From: Celoporthe dispersa
Lineage: Eukaryota > Ascomycota > Sordariomycetes > Diaporthales > Cryphonectriaceae
DNA: 64,000 nt
Reading direction: 5' to 3'
Assembly (NCBI GenBank): GCA_016584495.1
Contig: WAID01000001.1
Coordinates: 1,922,001 to 1,986,000, forward strand
Shown: in pieces, positions 34,719 to 43,984 of the stretch
Position numbering within the stretch: position 1 is the first letter of the stretch
Layout: every line of letters starts with the position of its first letter
Translations under genes and position numbers: made by a program
The notes under the pieces: model-generated
What the model saw: only the letters and a program-made list of their open reading frames with translations
Database searches by the model: none
What the model was told of the DNA's origin: nothing

Positions 34719-35935
34719 ATGGACCGAGACGACCTCCCCTCACTCCTCCTCCTCGCCTCCCCTCCAGATCCAGCAAGCCGTCCTTCTCTAAGCGCGGCTT
34801 ACAAACCAGCACTTACGGCAGCCCTCTCCAAACTACAGGATGCACCCAGACCACAAACCCTCGTCGTTGCGGTAGCATACCCTGTGCTGAGAGGTTCAGG
34901 TCCACGACACAAGATGCTGTCCTGGCCAGAGGCGCAACACTTACTCGCTGGTCTATACACCATCATTGCAGTCGTGTGCGCCGAGCTGAGCATACCGTCG
35001 TATATGAACGCTGGTCCAGGGTCTGTCGATGCACGGGTGGTTCTCATCGACCACGAAAGACGACGGCGGTACGGACAAGACTACCGCGCTGCCATCGAAC
35101 CCAACAACACGCCCATTCTGGACCTAGCCACGTTCGCGTCCGCATGTTACCCGTGGAGATATATATTCAGCGCCGACAGCGAAGCCGCCCATGAACTGCA
35201 CGCTCTTTACCTAAAATTAGCCGCGGGACAGCAGAAGCTGCTGCAGGAGCAGCTCATCACCGTCAAAGGTGGCATCGCTCTCAATGTGGCCTCCACAGAA
35301 GACCCGCCGCCTCCTTCTCCAGGGACCAAGTCTTACAAGACTGTGTGCCTGGGCGGCACATTCGACCATCTGCACCCTGGACACAAGCTCTCTTGACGGC
35401 TGGCGCCTACTTACTGGATATCCCTGGGAAGGGCTCGGCCAACACCTGTGCCTACGTGATCGGTATAACAGGTGATGAGCTGCTCAAGAAGAAGAAGGAT
35501 GCTGAGGTGCTGGAGTCCTGGGATGATAGAGCTCGAAATGTCGTTCGCTTCCTATCTTCCGTGCTGGAGCTGTCTCCCGATGGTTGGACGAGGGCAGCGG
35601 CTCCCAAAATCGAAGAACAAGACGGCGATTTTGTGGCCACATTCCGAGATGGCACCATCACAATCCAGTGTGTAAGAATACAAGACCCCTTCGGTCCGAC
35701 CATCACGCAGGAGGATCTCGACTCCTTGGTGGTGTCTGCGGAGACGAGATCTGGTGGACAGGCAGTCAACAACGAGAGGGCCAAACGCGGGTGGAAGGAT
35801 CTTGACGTTTTCGAGGTAGACGTCCTCGATGCTGGGGAGGTCACCGATGCCCCTCCGTCCACTCAAGACTTCTCGTCCAAGATCAGCAGCACAGCAATAC
35901 GGCGCCAGATTGCAGAGGCTACAGCTGGTCGATGA
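34719..35935 (+). CDS. Pantetheine-phosphate adenylyltransferase (PPAT; yeast Cab4 type)
   Basis: Fourth step of coenzyme A synthesis: transfers AMP from ATP to 4'-phosphopantetheine to give dephospho-CoA. Single exon. A ~205-residue fungal N-terminal region precedes the nucleotidylyltransferase domain, which opens with KTVCLGGTFDHLHPGHK (about residues 206-223) with the HxGH catalytic motif. Further landmarks are VIGITGDELLKKKKDAE, the mid-domain IQDPFGPT, and SSKISSTAIRRQIAE near the C-terminus (ISSTxIR motif). Immediately after HPGHK the frame breaks (35388-35394): CTCTCTTG should read CTCCTCTTG to give KLLLTAGAYLLD. With one base added the product is 405 residues. Because the function is essential in yeast, I take the break as sequence error. 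Convergent with the unknown gene downstream. Confidence 0.92.
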
Positions 35936-36325
35936 GGCCTTCTGATACTCCTAGGTTTCCGTAGTAATTACATTTCAAGGAGTTGTGGCATGATGGTCAC
36001 TCTGGATAGAAATCGTCACGTATCAGGCAATACACCAAAAGCTCTTATCAGGTTTGTTGACCTTCGACCAATTTCCGCTCCGATGAAATAAGGACTTTTA
36101 CACCTGTTGAGTTTGTCTATCCTTAATACTAGCAACACCATAAACTTACCAGAGTTTCAACCGGAGCTCGCATGGTCCTAATTTGTAGAAAGAACCCTCG
36201 CAATTGCTAGGCTGTGGTATGTAAAATACACAAACATCCTACAAATATTGCTCTTTGACAAGCTGACTTTGCCAAATCGGCATTATGAGCTCCAACAAAC
36301 TTTCCATGCCCGTTGTCCTCTTTTC

Positions 36326-37909
36326 TCAAGACGGAGAGTCTCTGCCATCATTCGCCTGACGATCTTGGTTGATGAGGCGATCACGCTTCATCTCAGTGAT
36401 AAGATCGTTCATCTGCCGAACGAGTTCCTCGCAGTCCTCAACCAGAGTATGATTTGTAGTAGTCTTGCGCCTCTTCCGCCCCGACTCAGCGAACCCGCCA
36501 TCGTTGTTGTCCATGTCTACCGCCTCTCGAGTCTGCCTCGAAGGCGCTTGCAACCCTCTGCGCCGTCGAGGCGTGCATCTCATCAGCGGTGAGACGGTTG
36601 TCTTGTGCTTCCGTGTCACCACACTTTCTCTTGAGCCAGATGTACAGAGAAGCAAAGTAGGACTGGAATGGAAAGGCTAATGTGAATCCGGGCTCCAAGA
36701 CGGTCTCGTGGGATGCACGGTCGCTGGCTGCCTCGGTGTGGTCGAGGCCTACGCTTGTAGTTGACGAGAAGGCTTTGGGAATAGAAACAGGCTCCGACGG
36801 CAGCGTCGCAGTGGCCTCGAGCTCTTTCGGGGTGCTTGGCCTGACGCCTATGACTTGAGGCTTGTCGGGGAAGCTGGTTGCGCCTATCTCGATTGGCTCT
36901 GCGGTCAACACCGCCATGCTCGCCTGTGCTCCTTGGTCGGTAGGCTCGGAGCCAATCGAATTATCCAAGTCGCGTGGCTGCAGCGTGATGCTCTTCGTAG
37001 TCATCTCCATCTCGATGCTTGAACGCGCTGTATCGACGCTGGTGTCGATCTTGTATTCGCTCCCAGCATAGCGTCTGGAACCAGCCTGCAACATGGCGCT
37101 GGAGTGCAGGCACTTGAGGAGGCCAAGTTCGAGGAAACGGTCGACCACATGAGCTGTCTTGCTGATCTCCTCTTGCTCCTCTGGCTCTTCGATATTCTCA
37201 GCATCGTCGCCATAGACGACAATTTTGACATTGATGCCGGGCTCTCGAATAACTTCCTCCTCCGCGCCGTCGCAGTTCTGGGTCCTGTATGTAGACTGAT
37301 TCTTGTTCGCGAGCGTTCCTTGTCCTAGGCGCACATTGGTCACAAGTTTTGAGCGCTTGTCATAGTCCAAACGCTTCAGCGGATCACCGACAGCACGAAT
37401 CCCACCTTCGACAACACGCATTGCCCAGTCCCAAAGGACATTCGCGATTTTCCCGCTAATCTCACCGCCGGGGAGTCTGTTGCCCAACGCCCTGACGACC
37501 GCGTCCCATAGTTTTACGCCGGGCCTAGAGTTAGATTTTGCCGTAACTTTTATTAGATCGAGGTCATCGGTAGCGGTATTGAAGACCAAGGCGCAGAAAT
37601 CGTCCATCTCGTCGTGCGTGAGCCCAACGATGTACCGACTCAGCCAGTCAATCAGCTGACACTGTCTGTTTCGATTCATTCGTTCACCGGTCCAGTCATC
37701 ATACTTCTTGAAGTCGTAATCGAAGCCTGCCCTGGGGAGGCTGCTGAAATCTTCATCTGCAAGGTCTTGTCAAGGACACCATCACGTTTCTACATATTGC
37801 GAATTCTCTTCTCGAGTGCCTTCTTGTCAAGTGTCTCATAGTGGTAGCTTGTAGTTCCGTCATCATTGGCGGTCATGTTGACGGTGTCTTTGTTGGTGTC
37901 AGAAGCCAT
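36326..37909 (-). CDS. Hypothetical protein, family not recognised
   Basis: I do not recognise this protein. Minus-strand exon 1 is 37909-37794 (MASDTNKDTVNMTANDDGTT..., 38 codons plus two bases). A 50-nt intron (GTAGAA donor, TTTCAG acceptor) removes an otherwise in-frame TAG. Exon 2 starts at 37743 (SSLPRAGFDYDFKKYDDW). The exon 2 frame ends at 36486 after 457 residues. From about 36600 another frame reads more convincingly: RRRRGLQAPSRQTREAVDMD, a basic GRKRRK and a charged helix-like end (ELVRQMNDLITEMKRDRL), stopping at 36326. A one-base insertion near 36560-36600 would join them, giving about 510 residues. The middle has a Glu-rich patch (ENIEEPEEQEEISK) and Ser/Thr-rich stretches. No signal peptide or transmembrane helix is clear. 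The intron donor is weak, so the N-terminus is less sure. Confidence 0.6.
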
Positions 37910-38779
37910 GGCGCTGGATGTGGTCGACTGATCAGCAAGAGCTCTCGAGTATTCCGACAACCTAAACACTCAAGAGAGACCTGGTCAGTTTCCAATAATG
38001 ATCAGAAGGGAGAGGTGGCTACTCGTCGATGGAAGATAGATAATACAAGCATGAGTCAATGTCAAAAGACAGCGAGACAGAGATCCAATCGACTTACCAA
38101 AGGCAGTTCGTTGCAGCAATTCACTGCTATCAAAAATGTTGTTGGTAGGCCAAAAAGCAGAACCGTATCTGTTATTTGCTTGTCGTGTGTTGGGGTTGGG
38201 AGAGTCATATATAGAAGAGAGAGCGCTTGAGTAATCGATAAGATGGTTTCAAGACTAGATCAAAACCACAGTGAATGAATTCAAAAGCGAATAAACTCCA
38301 TGCAGTCTTTAGAATTGCAGGTAGGTGGCTTCCCAATATGCGTGAAAAGTTTTACCCAAGTGCCAGTGAATGGGCCCTGTGGGGGGCCTATACAGCCTTG
38401 ATCGCATCACTCCAGATTTCCTTGAGCCATTTACTTCCCTACCTATTTTCTTCTTCTCTTTAATTTTCACTATTAACATGATATGATATATCAGTGCTCT
38501 ATTTATATTGAATCATGGTAATATAAGGACATACTGATGCTTCATGTGCATGTCCAAGTTTGTGAAAGTGAAGATGGTAGTTATACATTAGGATCAGCAT
38601 GCTGATATCTTCAAGGCAAAGCAATCATTGAAATGAGTCAATTCGGTTTTTGTAAGCTATATACAATGTGTGAAAGCAAACGCGACCCAGAAGGGCTGTC
38701 TTGTGTGTTCAGCTAGCGTTATGACATCTGCAATAAGATTTCCTAGCACCAGTGGGACACCTAACTCCATAACTGCAGC
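37910..38779. other. Intergenic region
   Basis: Promoter side of the hypothetical gene and 3' flank of the AA9 gene. I see no coding feature. It is AT-richer than the flanking genes. Confidence 0.45.
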
Positions 38780-39844
38780 TCAGCATTGAAGAGCAGCTGG
38801 ACCAGGAGCAGTGTAGTTGGTCAGAACAGGATAGTACTGAGAAATTCTCTGGTCAGTCTCTGTCTGTTTCGAGCACTGATCACGAGTGCTTTGAATTGTA
38901 CGCTATAGGCACAATACCTCACAGGGAAGAATGATGGGTAAAAATTTGGATCCGAGATTGTTTGCTAAACAAAGGGAGGACTTTAACATACGATATTGAT
39001 CAGGATCCCAGGATCTGTTGCTTTGTAAACCCCTGGAATCGAGACGAGCTCAGGCTGGGCACTCCCTGATCCGCCTGAGATCGAGACCTGAGCACAGCTC
39101 AGGTAGAACTGTGCGCCGCCTACAGAGCTCGCGCTATGCAGAGCAATGTGTTCGGCACGTAGCAGGTACTCGCCATCCTCGACGCATGAAGGGATCGGGA
39201 TGTTCACCGTGGTAAGACCTATATACCTCGGAGCGTTAATAGTGAAAAGCAGACCAGCTTCATAAGCTTTGTATGATCTGGCGAAGTAACAAGTCCAGGA
39301 ACTCACCCTGAGAAGGCCATATGGTCCCACTCGCGCTAAAGGTGGGATGGTCTTGGTAGATCTTGAACCAGTTCGCCCCAGACCCATCGTAGGTTGCGGC
39401 CGTCTCCCCGGCGGGTACCTTGGCCAGCCATGCGCTGAACGATCCGGGGTGACTGATACTAGCTTTGACGTTGTAGGCTACAGATGAGCCTGCTTGGATA
39501 TCTGCTGTGGTAGCACCCTCGCTGCCAGCAGCAAGTTGGTAGCACGTCATCTGAGAGGACGTGACATCTGTGACAGGGCCATTGCTCTGGTAGTTGGTGG
39601 TCTTGCGGACGTTGATCCAGTCAGCCTGAGATGCGATGTCAGCGAATGACTTTCAGATATTCAACGTGGTATCTGCTGTCTTTGACATACACCATTGTTT
39701 ATAGACGGCAGGACATCTGCGTCGGGCGTCAATTACGTGGTCATGACGTCGAGGTGACCGGGTAGGTATAATGTCTCAGGTCTCTTACTTACAGTGAGCT
39801 TCAGCACATGCAGCAACCGCTGTGATGACGAGAGAAAACCTCAT
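38780..39844 (-). CDS. AA9 lytic polysaccharide monooxygenase (former GH61)
   Basis: Secreted copper enzyme that oxidatively cleaves cellulose or related glucans. Five minus-strand exons: 39844-39793, 39716-39691 (26 nt), 39625-39307, 39218-38992 and 38836-38780. All introns are GT-AG and the total is exactly 227 codons with stop. The signal peptide is MRFSLVITAVAACAEA, so the mature protein starts with His17, the copper-brace histidine that must be N-terminal. The second brace histidine is probably His85 (SISHPGSF). The axial tyrosine lies in GGAQFYLSCAQ, and LLRAEHIALHSA carries the conserved second-sphere histidine. WINVRKTTNYQSNGPVTDVTS and DPGILINIYYPV are typical AA9 blocks. There is no CBM1, and the protein is short (226 residues). 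Intact frame. Next to it is a family-1 glycosyltransferase, not an obvious partner. Expression is probably carbon-source controlled, by family habit. Confidence 0.93.
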
Positions 39845-41097
39845 ATTGACTGTCGTACACGCAAGCGGGGCTTCAAAATTTTGATCGCGTTTCTTGACTC
39901 TGTGCAACTATCGGCTGCGGTTGTATAGGAGGATCACAATGGAGTGAGCGTCAGGACCCGCGAAGGCAGCATGCTGATGCTTGACTTATATTGCTGTTGA
40001 GCGATCGGGTCCTAGGCACGCGCGTATCTCGGTACGCACGCCATCTCGGAGCATCTGGGTCCCTTTTCTGACCCCAGGCCGAGAATCTCGAGGAGCCAAT
40101 GTGAATTTTCATTCTGCAAGCCATGGAACCGTCACCGGTCCTTGAGAGCGGTCCAGTTCCTCCATGCTAGCGCAAATAGAGGTATAATTGAGAGACTAAG
40201 AGGTCACGGTGGACTCCTGATATTGAAAATAGATTAACCTCCAAGGAAATGTCGTGTGGCTAGCGGTTCGGCCATGGTGCTATGTATCACTCGCTCCAGG
40301 TGCACACGCTGGCTGTGCCATGATGCCGAGCGTCGAACTCCTCGATGGCGATGATAACTTGTTTCTGTCCGTATAAATTAGACAAGATCTACCAACAAAC
40401 ACATCGTAGGCATGGTCTGGTCCTGGTTTTAAGGTTCGGTATACTATTTGCTAATAGCCTTGGCATAGAACCACGGAAGGTCGACTCCGCATATTGATAT
40501 TAAATATCCAGCGCAGCCTTTGTGTTTTTTTTTTAAAAAAAAATTGTTTGGTCACAATATTGAAACGACGGTGTGCCATGTCCTCCTGGTGATGTATCCG
40601 GTGATAGGAGTAATTCTGTCAATGGCGTAATAGATACAAGCAAGTACAGGTCTCGATATCTTTTGAGATGATTGCCTCTCTAGACTTTTTTGGTGTTTCT
40701 TGCTCTTTCCTGGTTTCCCTATCGAGTTTCGGCTCTAAATCAACCCTACTTCTCGACATCTCTGTCCTCCTTTTCTATCTTTTTGGGGGAGGGGGCCTCA
40801 AAGTCATGGGGAACAGGACGTGTCTTGGGCTACTACTGCACGGCACGCAGGTAAAATTACAGAATAGAGTTTAGGGCCGTGATGAACCCTGTATGGATGA
40901 ATTAGGCGCTGCCAGCTTGGGAAGCTGGATCAGGCCAAGCCTTGCACACAAATTGTTCGTCAACCGGTTCCGCTCTCAACTTTTAATGAATCCACCTACT
41001 GCTTACTTACAAATCAAGCCCACACACTCAACTCGCTACAAGCTTGCTCCTCCTCTCTCCTCTCCTCCCACCCACCATCCCGACCGCCCTGCTGAAG
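39845..41097. promoter_or_regulatory. AA9 promoter and intergenic region
   Basis: Upstream of the AA9 gene. On the minus strand a TATA-like AATATAAGTC lies near 39983-39992, about 140 bases before the ATG, a plausible core promoter. The rest (to 41097) has no gene that I can support. There is a T/A tract near 40525-40545. The glycosyltransferase promoter must lie at the right end. Confidence 0.4.
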
Positions 41098-42483
41098 ATG
41101 CCAAGCGCTGACGAGGAGAGACCCAGGGCCCACATTCTCTTCCTCTGTCAGCCCCTGACGGGACACATCACGCCGACCCTGCGTGTGGCCTCGGAACTCC
41201 GCCGCCGAGGATGGCCGGTCTCCTTTGTCGGCCCTACGACCCACCGCGCCCGCATCTCGGCCGCCGGAGTCCACTTCCTCGCCCTCAAGGGCGACGCTGA
41301 CGTCGACGACCTGCTGTACTACTCTCCTGAAAGCCCAGCGCCTCCCGTGCCCGGGTTTCACTCGCTGGAGTGGTACGAGCGGGCCCTGGTCGACCTCGAG
41401 AAGCACTGCCTAGAGCCCCTCGCAACACAGTGGGAATGCGTCAAGGACGCCCTCGCCGGGATACACATGGACCACCCGGACCACCCCGTGCTCATCATCA
41501 GCGAGGCCTTCTTCCATGGCATCCTACCTCTCTGCTTTGGTGCCCCGCTTCCGGACGGCATAAGAAAACCCAGGACGCTGTGTCTCTCCGTCACGCCTCC
41601 AGCCCTCCGCAGCATCGACCTCCCGCCGTTTGACCACCCGCTCCCCTTCAGCCAGACACCCGAGGGCCGAGCCCGCAACGCACGGTGTTGGGACCACTGG
41701 GCAGAACTCACCGCCCCGCTCAAGAGGCTCCTGGAGACAAAGCTGGCCGCGTCGGGCGCCACGCGCCTCCCAGACGGCCCAGTCCTGGACGGCACTAGCT
41801 ACACCTGCCACGCGGCCATCCTCCAGGTCGGCGTGCCCAGCTTCGAGTACCCGCGCAGCGACTGGCCGCCGCAGTTCCAGTTTGTCGGCTTCCTGCCGCT
41901 CGCAGAACCACCCCCAGGCGGCTATCCTAATCTCCCTCCCTGGTGGGACGAGGTGACGACCGCCACGGGCGGGAAGAAGGTCGTGGTTGTGGCACAGGGC
42001 ACGGTCGAGACCAACCCGCACGACCTCATCATCCCGACCATGGAGGCGATGCGTGGGCGGGAGGACGTCCTGGTGGCCGCCATCATGGGCCGCAGGGGCG
42101 CACGTCTGCCGGCGGAGCTTGACATGCCGACCAACGCGCGTGTCACTGACTATCTGCACTACGACGCCATCCTGCCGCACGCTCGGGTCTGGGTGCACAA
42201 TGGTGGCTACGGGGCCATCACGCACGGCATTGCGCATGGCGTGCCGATGGTCGTGGCGGGGGAGGGTCAGGATAAGCCTGAGAATATTCGCAGGGTGCGG
42301 TATTCTGGGATTGGAGTCGGTCTCGGAACCTCGAGCCCCAGTGTTCAAGACCTGCGATCGAGCTTAGAGGATGTGCTGGGCGAGACAAAGTATATAGAAC
42401 GAGTGAGAGTACTTAGACAGGAGGCTATAGACTTGGACTGCTTTGGGCGTATCGAGAACGCCGTTCTGGAAGCGCTGAGATGA
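41098..42483 (+). CDS. Family-1 (GT1) UDP-glycosyltransferase-like protein
   Basis: Nucleotide-sugar-dependent glycosyltransferase of the GT-B fold, macrolide/erythromycin-CIII-like branch, which attaches a sugar to a small hydrophobic acceptor. The acceptor is unknown. Single exon, 461 residues, undisturbed frame. The N-terminal Rossmann half begins HILFLCQPLTGHITPTLRVA, with GH as the probable acceptor-site base region. The C-terminal donor half has KVVVVAQGTVETNPHDLIIP, then RVTDYLHYDAILPHARVWVH and HNGGYGAITHGIAHGVPMVV (about residue 366 onward), and GQDKPENIRRVRYSGIGVGL. These match the donor-binding PSPG-like region. No transmembrane segment or signal peptide is evident. An in-frame ATG at 41044 would add 18 residues (LLLSPLLPPTIPTALLK), but the 41098 start reads straight into the domain. 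Convergent with the aminotransferase, ends 130 bp apart. Confidence 0.88.
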   Translation: MPSADEERPRAHILFLCQPLTGHITPTLRVASELRRRGWPVSFVGPTTHRARISAAGVHFLALKGDADVDDLLYYSPESPAPPVPGFHSLEWYERALVDLEKHCLEPLATQWECVKDALAGIHMDHPDHPVLIISEAFFHGILPLCFGAPLPDGIRKPRTLCLSVTPPALRSIDLPPFDHPLPFSQTPEGRARNARCWDHWAELTAPLKRLLETKLAASGATRLPDGPVLDGTSYTCHAAILQVGVPSFEYPRSDWPPQFQFVGFLPLAEPPPGGYPNLPPWWDEVTTATGGKKVVVVAQGTVETNPHDLIIPTMEAMRGREDVLVAAIMGRRGARLPAELDMPTNARVTDYLHYDAILPHARVWVHNGGYGAITHGIAHGVPMVVAGEGQDKPENIRRVRYSGIGVGLGTSSPSVQDLRSSLEDVLGETKYIERVRVLRQEAIDLDCFGRIENAVLEALR

Positions 42484-42610
42484 ATGAGAAGAGAAGGAAA
42501 GGAAAGGAAAAGGAAGGAAGGGGAAAAAAGGGGGGTAAGAAGAAAGAGAAAATTGCATTTTGATAATGATCCTCGGATAGAGGTTTCACAAATACAACGA
42601 TCGGTACGTA

Positions 42611-43984
42611 TTACAAGCCAGCAGCCTCCACGGCCGTCAGCGCCTCGTCATAGAGGGCCAGCGCCCTCTCGACCTCATCTCTAGAGACGACACAGGGCGG
42701 TGTGACGTGCAGCCTGTTGTCGACCACAAAAGGCAGCAAGCCTCGCCGCACACACTCGTTCTTGATCCTGGCGACGACACTGGCCGCCACGGGTTTCTTG
42801 GTGACGGGGTCCGAGACCAGGTCCAGCGCCCAGAAGACGCCCAGCCCTCGCACCTCGCCCACGATCCGATGCTTCCCGCCCAGCCTCCGCAGCCCGGGGC
42901 CCAGCACATCCCTGCCGATGTCTGCTGCGTGTTCCAGGATGCGGTCCTCCTCGTACGCCTCCAGGGTCGCGACGATGGCCGCCATGGCGAGCGGGTGGCC
43001 CGAGTACGTGAGACCACCCGGGTAAAACCTCTGGTCAAACGCCCGGGAGATTGACTCGGACAGGATCACGCCTCCCGCCGGCACATAGCCCCCGTTGACG
43101 CCCTTGGCAAAGCTGATGAGGTCAGGCCGCACCCCTTCCGGGTTCACCTCCCTGTTCTGCCACGCAAACCAGTCCCCAGTGCGCCCAAAGCCGGCCATGA
43201 CCTCGTCGCAGATGAGAACGGCACCGAACTCGTCACACAGCCTCCTCACGCCCGCGAGCCAGCCCGGCGGCGGCACGATCACGCCAGCCGTGCCGGGGAT
43301 CGTCTCCAGGATGACAGCTGCGATGGACGCCGGGCCCTCGCACTCGAAGATCCTGCGCAGGTGGTGCAGAGCCCTCTCCGCCTCCTCCTCGGGCGAGCTC
43401 GACCAGAACTCGGACCTGTAGGGGAACGGGCCGAAGAAGTGCGTGTGGCCGCGCGCAAACTGGTTCTCCACGCGCCTGAAGTCGCCCGTCGCCACGATGG
43501 CCGACCCCGTCGAGCCGTGGTAGCTCCGGTACGCAGAGAGCACCGTGTCACGCCCTGTCGTCAGCCTCGCCATGCGGATGGCGTTCTCGTTGGCGTCCGC
43601 GCCGCCGTTGGTGAAGAAGACCTTGTCGAAAGGCCGGGCTCCCGACGCCTCGAGCCCGTTGGCGTGCCTGAGGATGAGCTCCGCCGCCCTGCCGCGGGCC
43701 AGGTTGGCGTGTGCGGGTGCTATGGTCGGGAGGACGTCGGCCTGCTTCTTGATGGCAGCCACGACTTTGGGGTGCGTATGGCCGATGTTGGTGTTGACAA
43801 GCTGGCTCGAGAAGTCGAGGTAGCGCTTGCCGCTGTGGTCCCATACCTCGCAGCCCGAGGCGCCAGCCAGGGTGAGAGGGCTGAGCGCGGCCTGGGCGCT
43901 CCATGAGTGGAAGACGTTGGTGCGGTCCAGCTGGAAGGTGAGGGCGTCGAGGTCCTCGGCGGTGGTTGGTGTGGCGCTGCCCAT
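42611..43984 (-). CDS. Class-III PLP-dependent aminotransferase (omega-amino acid / GABA type)
   Basis: Moves an amino group from an omega-amino acid or amine to a 2-oxo acid; the exact substrate is open. Single exon, 457 residues, intact frame. Family landmarks in order: SGKRYLDFSSQLVNTNIGH (N-terminal substrate region); FFTNGGADANENAIRMAR and YRSYHGSTGSA (PLP phosphate and ring contacts); VLICDEVMAGFGRTG (Asp that binds the PLP pyridine nitrogen); and DLISFAKGVNGGYVPAGGV with the PLP lysine at residue 294. YSGHPLAMAAIVATLEAYEE and GEVRGLGVFWALDLV follow. No mitochondrial presequence is obvious from the 43984 start. An in-frame ATG at 44047 would add 21 residues (NTIYYLLSAVDQGEEGASTT) and cannot be excluded. 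With the nearby permease and oxidase it suggests use of an amino compound, but co-regulation is not shown. Confidence 0.92.
   Translation of the reverse strand: MGSATPTTAEDLDALTFQLDRTNVFHSWSAQAALSPLTLAGASGCEVWDHSGKRYLDFSSQLVNTNIGHTHPKVVAAIKKQADVLPTIAPAHANLARGRAAELILRHANGLEASGARPFDKVFFTNGGADANENAIRMARLTTGRDTVLSAYRSYHGSTGSAIVATGDFRRVENQFARGHTHFFGPFPYRSEFWSSSPEEEAERALHHLRRIFECEGPASIAAVILETIPGTAGVIVPPPGWLAGVRRLCDEFGAVLICDEVMAGFGRTGDWFAWQNREVNPEGVRPDLISFAKGVNGGYVPAGGVILSESISRAFDQRFYPGGLTYSGHPLAMAAIVATLEAYEEDRILEHAADIGRDVLGPGLRRLGGKHRIVGEVRGLGVFWALDLVSDPVTKKPVAASVVARIKNECVRRGLLPFVVDNRLHVTPPCVVSRDEVERALALYDEALTAVEAAGL

Noticed and set aside
34719..35935. Two separate genes split at 35395 (N-terminal protein and adenylyltransferase)
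   Set aside because: The join falls right after the catalytic HPGHK motif and one added base restores the conserved KLLLTAGAYLLD continuation.
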